Shown here one piece after another: positions 35,251-42,699 of a DNA stretch of 64,000 bases. The DNA lies in NCBI GenBank assembly GCA_963700785.1, contig CAVOYZ010000009.1:1-64000 (forward strand), written 5' to 3'. Origin of the DNA: CAXMST01 sp963700785. GTDB lineage: Bacteria; Actinomycetota; Thermoleophilia; Solirubrobacterales; 70-9. A model generated the notes under the pieces. It worked only from the letters and a program-made list of their open reading frames with translations. It had not been told where the DNA came from and did not search any database. The position numbers were made by a program, and so were the translations under genes. Numbering within the stretch: the first letter of the stretch is position 1; the number at the start of each line of letters is the position of its first letter.

Positions 35251-35523
35251 TTAGCTCAGGCCCTGGCGCGCTTCGCTGACGAGCGTGACCGCCTCGGGGA
35301 AGATCATCCGGATCGCATCCCGGACCTGAGTCGCCTGCTCGTCGCTGGAGCCGGTCAGCTCCACCCGTCCGATCGCGGCCACGGTCATCGTCACGGCGAG
35401 CTGGATCGCGTTGTCCGCCCAGGCGACCCGCTGGGCCCCCTGCATCTGCTCGGCCATCCCAGCGAGCTGCTCCCGCAAATCATCTGGATCACCGAATAGG
35501 CCGCCGAATCCACCTGCTTCCAT
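35251..35523 (-). CDS. YbaB/EbfC-like nucleoid-associated protein
   Basis: 90 residues: an N-terminal helix (PDDLREQLAGMAEQMQGAQR) and two strands with LAVTMTVAAIGRVELTG, then ATQVRDAIRMIFPEAVTLV. The YbaB fold is short and dimeric and binds DNA. The usual GG-V-K/T-V core is weak, so the call is moderate. ATG 35523 is chosen because TATGCT lies seven bases ahead; the ATG at 35535 falls inside that hexamer. Confidence 0.6.
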   Translation of the reverse strand: MEAGGFGGLFGDPDDLREQLAGMAEQMQGAQRVAWADNAIQLAVTMTVAAIGRVELTGSSDEQATQVRDAIRMIFPEAVTLVSEARQGLS

Positions 35524-35530
35524 GCGGAGA

Positions 35531-35536
35531 AGCATA
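35531..35536 (-). promoter_or_regulatory. Putative -10 element of the YbaB-like gene
   Basis: TATGCT on the minus strand, seven bases before the ATG at 35523. Confidence 0.4.
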
Positions 35537-35559
35537 GACCCCGGCCGCGGGGGGCCGGC

Positions 35560-35910
35560 TCAGGGAGTGGTGCTCGGGTCCGGCCCGACCGAGACGATCA
35601 GGCCAAGCACCAGCAGGGCGACGACCAGCACGCCGAGCGCCACCACGGTGGCGACCATCGCACGGGAGGGCCCGCCCGCTCTGTCGCTGACGGCCAGGGC
35701 CGCCACCCGCGCCAGGGCCTCGGCCTCCTCGACCGTCGGCGCCCGCCTGGCTGCGTCGCCCTCCGGCGTCACCTCCGGAGCGTAGGCGGCGCCCGTGCCG
35801 GGGACCGCTGGATTCGGGCGCGGTGGCGGTGGGACCGACCCGGTCGGCTGCTCCCCGTGATAGCCGACGTCGCCGCCGGATGTTCCCATCGCGCCTGTCA
35901 TCGAAACCAT
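35560..35910 (-). CDS. Small single-helix membrane protein
   Basis: 116 residues: a Gly/Pro-rich flexible N-terminus (SVPPPPRPNPAVPGTG), a helical stretch (PTVEEAEALARVAALAV) and one membrane helix near the C-terminus (MVATVVALGVLVVALLVLGL). It ends in a short outside tail. ATG 35910, or ATG 35898-35901 for a slightly shorter form. Unknown function. Confidence 0.55.
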   Translation of the reverse strand: MVSMTGAMGTSGGDVGYHGEQPTGSVPPPPRPNPAVPGTGAAYAPEVTPEGDAARRAPTVEEAEALARVAALAVSDRAGGPSRAMVATVVALGVLVVALLVLGLIVSVGPDPSTTP

Positions 35911-35940
35911 CCGTTCTATCGGCAGGCCCCGCCACCGGCC

Positions 35941-36576
35941 TTAGTCCGCTGAGGCCGCCGTCGGTGCCGTCCGCAGCTTCATGATTCCTCCCCGTCCGAC
36001 GGCCGAGCCGAGCAACTCGGTCGGCGCGGCTACCACCGCCAGCGGGATCGCGACCACGTAGCTGACGATCGTGTCGAGCGCGTAGGCGAGCCGCTCGCGG
36101 GTGCTCGAGCGGGGCAGTCGCCCGGCCCGGGCGTTGCGGAGGAAGTTGTCCCTGAGCGTGAACGCGTTGATCATGGTCAGCAGCATCAGCAGGTAGCTCC
36201 GGACGCTGAACGGGGTCGAGTGCTCGACCAGCTCGACCCCCTGCTTGCGCAGCAACAGCTTCGCCGCACGCGGGTTGAGGTGCAGCCGCCGCCGCTCGGC
36301 CTCCATGCCCGCCCACTGGGCGCCGCCGATGCCGCCCTGGAAGCTCTCGCGGTTCGGGACGATCAGCAGCTCTCCCTGCCGTTCGAGCGCGGCGAGCTCC
36401 GCGGCGGTATCGGGTGGTTGCGGGGCACGGGTGACGACCAGACCGCACGACTCGCAGTGGTCAAGGACGAGCCGGGTGCCGTCGACCGGATGCTTGGCCG
36501 CGCTCCAGCCGAACAGCCGGGAGTCGCAGGCGGGGCACGGATAGGCGGCCTCCTGCTCTCGCTCGTCCTCCGCCAT
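35941..36576 (-). CDS. Zinc-ribbon protein resembling a methyltransferase without its SAM core
   Basis: 211 residues. CPAC...CESC (about 14-45) is a zinc ribbon. VPNRESF...GAQWAGMEAERRRLHLNPRAAKLLLRKQG (shown only as its order) then follows the pattern of the C-terminal part of class I methyltransferases (PN-x-x-S, G-x-x-W, H-L-x-P-x-x-L-x-x-L-L-x-x-x-G). The glycine-rich SAM-binding half that should lie between is missing. Two hydrophobic segments come at the end. Probably no longer a methyltransferase; maybe a membrane-bound binding protein. Confidence 0.6.
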   Translation of the reverse strand: MAEDEREQEAAYPCPACDSRLFGWSAAKHPVDGTRLVLDHCESCGLVVTRAPQPPDTAAELAALERQGELLIVPNRESFQGGIGGAQWAGMEAERRRLHLNPRAAKLLLRKQGVELVEHSTPFSVRSYLLMLLTMINAFTLRDNFLRNARAGRLPRSSTRERLAYALDTIVSYVVAIPLAVVAAPTELLGSAVGRGGIMKLRTAPTAASAD

Positions 36577-36583
36577 CGCCGGC

Positions 36584-37705
36584 TCAGCCGGTGGTGTCGG
36601 ACAGTTGATGGCTGAGGCCGTGAGCCCGCAGCGAGTCGAGGAAGTCTCTCGGGTCGTAGGCCTGCGCGGGGGCGAGCGCCCCGGCTCGGTCGTAGCCGGG
36701 CGTCGCCATCCGCAGCGCCCCCTCGGTCGTGGTCACCGCAGTGATCCCATAGACGTCGCTGCCGCGGACGATGCCCCGGCGCTTCCCGGAGGCCGCCGAC
36801 GCGTCGCATACGATCGTGAAGCGCGCGGCCTGCCGCTCCGGGACGGTCGGCCCCTCCGGCAGGCGCTCGATCGCCTTCGCGGCGAGCTTGCGGGCGGGCG
36901 TGTCGAGCAGGTAGCCCGCGGCGGTCATCAGCGGTGCCGCCGCCGGGCCGAGCAGCGCCGGCGTGACCGAGCTCATCTCGATCACCGTTCGCACCGTGGC
37001 AACGTCGAGGTGTCTGGGAACGGTGATCTGCTCGCCGGCCGGATAGCGACCGACCCGGCGGTTGCCGATCGGCGAGGGGAAGTCGAAGCGTCCGCGTCCG
37101 GCGCTCCGTCCCGCCTCACGGTAGGCGCCGTCCCGCCACTCGACGTCGCCGCCGCCGATCATCTCGAGCGCGGATAGCGCCGTGCCCCGGGTCGGGCCGA
37201 ACCCACGAATCGAGTAGGCGAGCGTGAGCTCGGCGATCGGTCCATCGATCCTGCCCGCGGTCAGCGCCGCGAGCAGGTCGCCGGGCGCGTAGTCGAAGCC
37301 CATCCCGCTGACCAGGGCCGCCCCGCTCGACTCGGCGGCGGCGCCGTGATCGCTGAAGACCGAGCGGATGAACGGCTGCTCACCGGTGGTGTCCAGATAG
37401 TGGGTGCCGGTCTCGACCGCCGCTTCGACGACCGGCTTGCCGTGCAGCGTGAACGGGCCGGCGCAGGCGATCACCGCGGCCGCGTCGGCGAGCAGCTTGC
37501 GGAGGCCGGCAGCGTCGTCCAGCGGCACCGCCGCCACGCCGGGCGTCGGCTCGAGCTCGGCCGCGAGGGAATCGAGCTTCGGCCGGCTGCGGCCGGCGAG
37601 CACGAAGTCCGCCCCGCGCCGGGCGAGCTCGGCCGAGACCAGCCGGCCCGTGTAGCCGGTGGCCGCGTAGACCACTATCGGGCCGCTCTGCTCCTGGGCG
37701 CTCAT
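36584..37705 (-). CDS. Saccharopine dehydrogenase-like NAD(P) oxidoreductase
   Basis: 373 residues. VVYAATGYTGRLVSAELARR is the N-terminal Rossmann loop of the group that includes trans-acting enoyl reductases, and YLDTTGEQPFIRSVF and GFDYAPGDLLAAL are further family marks. Members reduce polyketide or lipid intermediates or act on unknown substrates. ATG 37705 with TAGATT nine bases ahead. The zinc-ribbon gene begins seven bases after its stop. Confidence 0.83.
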   Translation of the reverse strand: MSAQEQSGPIVVYAATGYTGRLVSAELARRGADFVLAGRSRPKLDSLAAELEPTPGVAAVPLDDAAGLRKLLADAAAVIACAGPFTLHGKPVVEAAVETGTHYLDTTGEQPFIRSVFSDHGAAAESSGAALVSGMGFDYAPGDLLAALTAGRIDGPIAELTLAYSIRGFGPTRGTALSALEMIGGGDVEWRDGAYREAGRSAGRGRFDFPSPIGNRRVGRYPAGEQITVPRHLDVATVRTVIEMSSVTPALLGPAAAPLMTAAGYLLDTPARKLAAKAIERLPEGPTVPERQAARFTIVCDASAASGKRRGIVRGSDVYGITAVTTTEGALRMATPGYDRAGALAPAQAYDPRDFLDSLRAHGLSHQLSDTTG

Positions 37706-37714
37706 GCCGCTGGA

Positions 37715-37720
37715 AATCTA
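37715..37720 (-). promoter_or_regulatory. Putative -10 element of the saccharopine dehydrogenase-like gene
   Basis: TAGATT on the minus strand, nine bases before the ATG at 37705. Confidence 0.35.
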
Positions 37721-37792
37721 GATGACCCCGCCGCCTGGCCGCCGAGGCCGGGCCCGGCCCGCGCCCGGCGCCTGGTGCCGCGGGCGGTCCAC

Positions 37793-37798
37793 TAGCGT
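37793..37798 (+). promoter_or_regulatory. Putative -10 element of the 76-residue protein gene
   Basis: TAGCGT eight bases before the ATG at 37807; with AGGGG in between, either kind of start would work. Confidence 0.35.
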
Positions 37799-37806
37799 GT
37801 CAGGGG

Positions 37807-38037
37807 ATGTCGAACCTGACCCCAGCCGAGCGCGCGAGGCGCTCCCGCTTCGAGGGCGTGATCGCTGTGGCGGCGCCGTTCCTCGACGTGATCCTCGGGG
37901 TCGGCGAGCGGATCAGCCGGATCGCTGAGCCGACCGATCACGACTATTACCCGATCCGCCCCGGCGGCGAGCGGCGCCTGCTTGACGAGCAACGGGACGA
38001 GCCGGAGGGCCGGCCGGAAGATGGCGAGCGCGGCTGA
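37807..38037 (+). CDS. Small hypothetical protein
   Basis: 76 residues: MSNLTPAERARRSRFEGVI, a hydrophobic stretch (AVAAPFLDVILGVGERISRI), then a charged tail (RRLLDEQRDEPEGRPEDGERG). No family recognised. A promoter-like hexamer directly ahead makes it likelier to be a real gene. Converges on def. Confidence 0.55.
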   Translation: MSNLTPAERARRSRFEGVIAVAAPFLDVILGVGERISRIAEPTDHDYYPIRPGGERRLLDEQRDEPEGRPEDGERG

Positions 38038-38081
38038 GGCGGCGCTGAGCGGCTCGCCGGCCTGGTCGCCGCGGCGCTGGG

Positions 38082-38567
38082 CTAGCCGCCGTAGCTCTTG
38101 CGCCGGAACACGTCGTCGACGAGCGAGGCGACGCGATCGAGGAACAGGATCCCGTCGAGATGATCGATCTCGTGCTGGATGCAGCGGGCCTCGAAGCCCT
38201 CGCTCTCGAGCGTGCCGCCTTGGTGTTCGACCGTGATCGCGGCCGCCCGGCGGACGTTTGCGGTCAGGTCGGGGATCGAGAGGCAGCCCTCGCGCGCGAG
38301 CTCGCTGCCCTCCGTGCGCACCACCTGCGGGTTGACGAGCACGAGCTCGCCGTTGCTGCTCTCCGCCTTCGGGTGATCGCTGACATCGACGACGCAGACT
38401 CGCACCAGGTCCCCGAGCTGGGGAGCGGCGATCCCGACGCAGCGGCCGAAGTCGCGCATCGTGTCGAGCAGGTCGACCGCCGCCCGCTCAGCCTCGTCCG
38501 GCTGTGCGGGGGCGCAGACCTGTTTCAGGCGCGGGTCCGGGTAGAGCAGGACGTCGCGAACGGCCAA
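38082..38567 (-). CDS. def: Peptide deformylase
   Basis: Removes the formyl group from new proteins' first methionine. 161 residues with all three motifs: GIAAPQLG, EGCLSIP (Cys metal ligand), and QHEIDHLDGILF, whose two His residues bind the metal with the catalytic Glu between. TTG start at 38567, six bases after the ACT-domain gene, so both share a transcript. The C-terminus (VDDVFRRKSYGG) is short. Confidence 0.94.
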   Translation of the reverse strand: MAVRDVLLYPDPRLKQVCAPAQPDEAERAAVDLLDTMRDFGRCVGIAAPQLGDLVRVCVVDVSDHPKAESSNGELVLVNPQVVRTEGSELAREGCLSIPDLTANVRRAAAITVEHQGGTLESEGFEARCIQHEIDHLDGILFLDRVASLVDDVFRRKSYGG

Positions 38568-38573
38568 CGCGGT

Positions 38574-39107
38574 TCAGAGCGCCTCGGAGTCGAGCTCCCG
38601 GATCGCGATCTCCACGTCGGCCCGCTCCCCGACGTCGGCCAGCGCCCGCTCGAGCGAGGCGGGATCGGCCTCGCCCAGCTCGACCTCGAGCATCATCACG
38701 TAGAGCGGGCTCGGGCCGCCGCCGGCGAGCTTGGTCTGCAGGTCGGTGATGTTGACGGCCTGCTCGGCGAGCGCAGCGCTGACCGAGTGCACGATCCCGG
38801 GGTGATCGGCGCCGTAGACCGTGATCACGTGGTCGGGGGCAGCCTGCGGGGAGGCCGACTCGCCGACCGGGCTCACCGTCAGCGCATCGAGGCCGAGGTC
38901 CGCCCGCACCGGCGCCAGCCGACGCTCGAGCTCGGCCCGCCCCTCGGCGTCCGGCAGCGAGACGATCAGCATCACCGCGAACTGACCCCGGAGGATCGTC
39001 ATCCGCGAATCCTCGACGTTCCCTTCGAGATCGAGGAGTCCCTCGGTGATCGCGGCGACGATCCCCGGATGGTCGCGTCCGACCGCGCTGACGGCGAAGT
39101 GGGCCAC
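38574..39107 (-). CDS. Two-ACT-domain protein (GcvR-like regulator)
   Basis: 177 residues in two ACT repeats: FAVSAVGRDHPGIVAAITEG...VEDSRM and HVITVYGADHPGIVHSVSAAL...ITDLQT. This is the layout of GcvR, which controls glycine cleavage genes, but many such proteins are only known as amino-acid sensors. GTG 39107 is preferred over an upstream reading because it begins at the first strand and TATCTT lies six bases ahead. Confidence 0.82.
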   Translation of the reverse strand: MAHFAVSAVGRDHPGIVAAITEGLLDLEGNVEDSRMTILRGQFAVMLIVSLPDAEGRAELERRLAPVRADLGLDALTVSPVGESASPQAAPDHVITVYGADHPGIVHSVSAALAEQAVNITDLQTKLAGGGPSPLYVMMLEVELGEADPASLERALADVGERADVEIAIRELDSEAL

Positions 39108-39113
39108 GCGCCT

Positions 39114-39119
39114 AAGATA
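39114..39119 (-). promoter_or_regulatory. Putative -10 element of the ACT-def operon
   Basis: TATCTT on the minus strand, six bases before the GTG at 39107. Confidence 0.45.
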
Positions 39120-39183
39120 CGCGGCTCCGCAGCACCGGGCGAGGCCGCAACCGACCCGCGAGCCTCCGAGGGGCGCAAACGCC

Positions 39184-40080
39184 ATGGACAGCAAGCAGAT
39201 CATCGAGCGCGAGAGCCGCTACGGCCGCACGGCCGGGATCCTCGGGATCCTCGGGGTGCTCGCGGTCCTGATCCCGTCGCTCGCGGGCCTCGCATCGGAT
39301 TTCAACGGCTTCGCGCTCGACGAGTACGCGGAGCGGATCGTGGCGTTCGACACCTCGCGCGGGGAGGTGTTCGCCTCGCAGCTCCTGCAGGGGATCGGCC
39401 TGCTGCTGTTCGCCGCGCCGCTGCTGTTCCTGTTCCAGGCGGCGATGTACCGCAGCTCCAGCGTTCGCCGCTCGCTGGCCGGCCTGACGGTGATCGGGCC
39501 GGTCCTCTATGCGATCGCGATGATCCTCCTCTACGTCGCCTACGACTCGGCCGCTTCGACCTTCCTCGACGGCGCGCCCGCCGGGGTCGACATCAACCAG
39601 TTCGCCGAGGACACGCTGACCGGGAGCACCGCCTACCAGGCGTTCATCAGCCTCCAGCTCGGTGCGGCGCTGGCGCTGGTCTTCTCCGTCGTCTACACCT
39701 CGCTGCAGGCGATGCGGGTCGGCCTGCTGACCCGCTTCATGGGCACCCTCGGCATGGCGATCGGGATCGGCTTCATCATCTTCGGCCCCGTCGGGCCGCT
39801 GGCGCTGGGCCTCTACATCCTCGCGCTCAGCCTGCTGATCGCCGGTTGGTGGCGGGGGTCGATGCCGCCGGCCTGGGGTGCCGGCGAGGCGGTCCCATGG
39901 CTGAAGCCCGGCGAGCAGCCGCCGGCCGGCGACGAGGAGCCGGCGAGCCCGGAGGACTTCGAGGGCAGCGGGCGTGAGCTCGAGGCTGAAGGTGCGGGGC
40001 CCGAGGCCGGGGACACCGATCCACCGCACATCGACGAGGGCGGCCCGAGACGGAAGCGCAAGCGGAAACAGCGAGAGTAG
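39184..40080 (+). CDS. DUF4386-like membrane protein with acidic/basic tail
   Basis: 298 residues: six hydrophobic helices in the first 225 (ILGILGVLAVLIPSLAG, LLQGIGLLLFAAPLLFLF and so on), then a cytoplasmic tail that is first acidic and then strongly basic (RRKRKRKQRE). The family call is tentative. ATG 39184 is the first clear start before the first helix. Confidence 0.6.
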   Translation: MDSKQIIERESRYGRTAGILGILGVLAVLIPSLAGLASDFNGFALDEYAERIVAFDTSRGEVFASQLLQGIGLLLFAAPLLFLFQAAMYRSSSVRRSLAGLTVIGPVLYAIAMILLYVAYDSAASTFLDGAPAGVDINQFAEDTLTGSTAYQAFISLQLGAALALVFSVVYTSLQAMRVGLLTRFMGTLGMAIGIGFIIFGPVGPLALGLYILALSLLIAGWWRGSMPPAWGAGEAVPWLKPGEQPPAGDEEPASPEDFEGSGRELEAEGAGPEAGDTDPPHIDEGGPRRKRKRKQRE

Positions 40081-40108
40081 GGTCGCTCGCGGCGCCCCCG
40101 GAGCCGGC

Positions 40109-40594
40109 GTGAGTGAGCGCAGCCGAGTTCCCGATCGGTTCGCCGGCGCCTTTCGGGCCGGCCTCGTCGGCCTTGGCACGCTGCAGGCGGTAAACGGCCT
40201 CTACGCGCTGATCGCGCCCCGCTCGTTTTACGAGGACTTCCCGTTCGGGCGTGGCTGGGTCGCGGCGCTGCCGCAGTACAGCGAGCATCTCGTCCGCGAC
40301 GTCGGCGGCCTGTTCCTGGCGACGGCGGTTGTTCTGCTCGCCGCCGCGATCTACCTCGAACGCCGGCTGGTCGCGGTTGCGCTGATCTCGTTCCTCGCCT
40401 TCAGCCTCCCGCACTCGATCTTCCACGCGTTCAACCTCGAGCCCTACTCCACCGCCGATCTTCTCGGCAACGCGATCGGCCTCGGCGCGATGGTGGTCAT
40501 CCCGGGGCTGCTCCTCTACCTGTTGTTCGGAACCCCCGGCCGGGCGCCCGCCCCCGGTACCGCCGCTGCAGCCGGTCGCGACCCGGCCCGCTAG
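40109..40594 (+). CDS. Small four-helix membrane protein
   Basis: 161 residues from GTG 40109: four helices, with RSFYEDFPFGRGWVAALPQY in the first outside loop and SLPHSIFHAFNLEPYS between helices three and four. Resembles proteins found singly in actinobacteria with no assigned job. The gene starts 29 bases after the previous membrane protein. Confidence 0.65.
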   Translation: MSERSRVPDRFAGAFRAGLVGLGTLQAVNGLYALIAPRSFYEDFPFGRGWVAALPQYSEHLVRDVGGLFLATAVVLLAAAIYLERRLVAVALISFLAFSLPHSIFHAFNLEPYSTADLLGNAIGLGAMVVIPGLLLYLLFGTPGRAPAPGTAAAAGRDPAR

Positions 40595-40620
40595 CCACCA
40601 TCCGTACCATTGGCTGGGCC

Positions 40621-41571
40621 TTGGAGGATTCAGCGGAGCTCGAACCGGCATTGGTGGAGGAGCTCGGGGCGCGGCTCCGGGAAAACGTCCAGCGCGCGGT
40701 CAAGGTCCCCGATCGGGTCCTGACCCACCTGCTCGTCACGCTGCTCGCCGAGGGGCACGTGTTGATCGAGGACCGGCCCGGGGTCGGCAAGACGGCGCTG
40801 GCGAGGACCCTCGCTCGCTCGCTCGACGGGGAGTTCTCGCGGGTTCAGTGCACCGCCGACCTGTTGCCCACCGACGTGATGGGAACGACCGTCTTCGACA
40901 GTCAGGAGTCCCGCTTCGAGTTCCATCCGGGCCCGGTGTTCGCCAACGTGGTGCTCGTCGACGAGATCAACCGGACCTCGCCGAAGACGCAGTCGGGCCT
41001 GCTCGAATGCATGCAGGAGAGATCGGTCAGCGCCGACGGGGAGACCCATGAGCTCGCTCGGCCGTTCATCGTCCTCGCGACCCAGAACCCGGCGGAGTAC
41101 GAGGGAACGTACCCACTTCCCGAGGCCCAGCTCGACCGCTTCATGGTCAGCCTCTCGCTCGGCTACCCGGCTGAGGCGGCCGAGGTCGAGATGCTCGACG
41201 TGCACGGCATGAGGGACTTCGTCCTCGAGCTCGCTCCGGTCACCGACGTCGCCGAGGTACTCGCCGCTCAGCGGGTGGTTCGCGCCGTCCACGGAAGTGA
41301 GGCGCTGCGCCGCTACGTCGTCTCGGTCGCCGCCGCGACTCGCGACCATCCCGAGGTCGATGTCGGGGCCAGCCCGCGTGCCAGCCTGATGCTGTTCCGC
41401 GCGGCGAAGGCGCTGGCCGCGCTGCGCGGCCGCGACCATGCGCTTCCCGACGATGTCCAGGAGCTCGCTCCGGCGGTGATCGCCCACCGCCTGCTCCTCG
41501 GGCCCGGCGCCGACGAAGCGGACCGGGCGAGGGTGGTCGGCGAAGCGGTCGAGAAGCTCCCCGCGCTCTAG
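40621..41571 (+). CDS. MoxR-family AAA+ ATPase
   Basis: 316 residues: VLIEDRPGVGKTALARTLA (Walker A), VVLVDEINRTSPKTQSGLLE (Walker B), FIVLATQNPAEYEGTYPLPE (sensor 1) and the C-terminal lid (ASPRASLMLFRAAKALA). MoxR proteins act as chaperones in activating or assembling partners. This one heads a set with DUF58 and a transglutaminase-like protein, the common MoxR-DUF58-TgpA arrangement. Start TTG 40621 with TACCAT ten bases ahead. Confidence 0.93.
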   Translation: MEDSAELEPALVEELGARLRENVQRAVKVPDRVLTHLLVTLLAEGHVLIEDRPGVGKTALARTLARSLDGEFSRVQCTADLLPTDVMGTTVFDSQESRFEFHPGPVFANVVLVDEINRTSPKTQSGLLECMQERSVSADGETHELARPFIVLATQNPAEYEGTYPLPEAQLDRFMVSLSLGYPAEAAEVEMLDVHGMRDFVLELAPVTDVAEVLAAQRVVRAVHGSEALRRYVVSVAAATRDHPEVDVGASPRASLMLFRAAKALAALRGRDHALPDDVQELAPAVIAHRLLLGPGADEADRARVVGEAVEKLPAL

Positions 41572-41576
41572 CGCCG

Positions 41577-42699
41577 ATGCGAGCGCCGACCGCAGTGCTG
41601 CTCGGGCTCGCGTTTCTTCTCGGCGGCGCGATGTTCGGCTCGCCCTCGCTGTACCCGCCCGGCATCGCGCTGGTGCTGATCCCGCTGCTGGCCGTTGGCT
41701 GGGTCCGGCTGGCCGCCCTGCGACTGCGGCTCCGGCGGCGAGGTCCCCGAGGGGCCGCTGGTCGAGGACCTGAGCTATCGGCTCGTGCACGAGCTCGGTC
41801 GCGGGCTGGTGCCGGCGCCCGGCGGGGTGGTCGCCGACCCCCTGCTCGACGAGCCTCGGCCGCTCGGCGCCGGCACCGGGCGGATCGAGGCGACGATCAG
41901 CTTCGCGCGTCGCGGCCGGCGGGAGCTGGGGTTCGCCGAGGCCGTGGTGCGTGATCCGTTCGGCCTCAGCGAGGCCCGCCGCCGGACCGCCGATGCGGGC
42001 GCTGTGGTCGTTCTGCCCCGCACCGAGCCGATCGAGCTGACGGCGCGGGGCCGCGGTGGACGATCCCTCGGGTTCGGCGAGCGAGGCGCCGGCGGAATCG
42101 GCCCGGATTCGTGGGCAGCCGAGTTCGAGATCGACGGCCTCCGCCCCTACCGTGAGGGAACCCCGGCCGCCCGGATCCATTGGCCGACCGTCGCCCGGAC
42201 CGGCGAGCTGCACGAGCGCCGGATCACGGCCGGCGCCGGCGCCGCGCGCCTCGTGGTCCTCGACCCGCAGCGTCCACTCGGCGAGGCTGAGCTCGATGCC
42301 GCCGTCCGCGCCGCCGCTTCGATCTGTCTGGAGCTTGCGCCGGGCGGTGGCTGCTCGTTGATCGTCGGCTCCGAGCCGCGCGCGATCGAGATCGACAGTC
42401 GGCTCAGGGGATGGCCGGCGGCCCATCACCGCCTGGCGCTGGTCGAGACGGACTCGGGCGCTCCGGCGACGCGGCGAATCGGTCGGGCCGGGATCGTCTT
42501 CTGGGTCAGCGCCGACCTCTCGGCGGCGGCGGAGCGTCGTTGCCGCAGCCTTGCCGCCGTGCGGCGGGTGCTCGTGCGACCTCTGCCCGAGGGCTCTGGT
42601 GGGCCGGGCGGCCGGGCCGCCTTCCGGGTGGCGGGCTGCGAGGGGATCGAGCTGAGCGCGACCGGGCGCGGCCGTCGGCGGGAGCGGGTCGCCGCGTGA
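41577..42699 (+). CDS. DUF58 protein, apparent frameshift
   Basis: Starts ATG 41577, five bases after moxR: two N-terminal helices (AVLLGLAFLLGGAMFGSP, PGIALVLIPLLAVGWV), then LRLRLRRRGPRG. Reading then jumps one frame. Dropping one G from GGGG at 41751-41754 continues as PLVEDLSYRLVHELGRGLVP with the family's DPFGL and the signature YREGTPAARIHWPTVART. About 373 residues in the corrected frame. DUF58 has a von Willebrand-like fold and partners MoxR. Its stop overlaps the transglutaminase start in GTGA. Confidence 0.85.
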
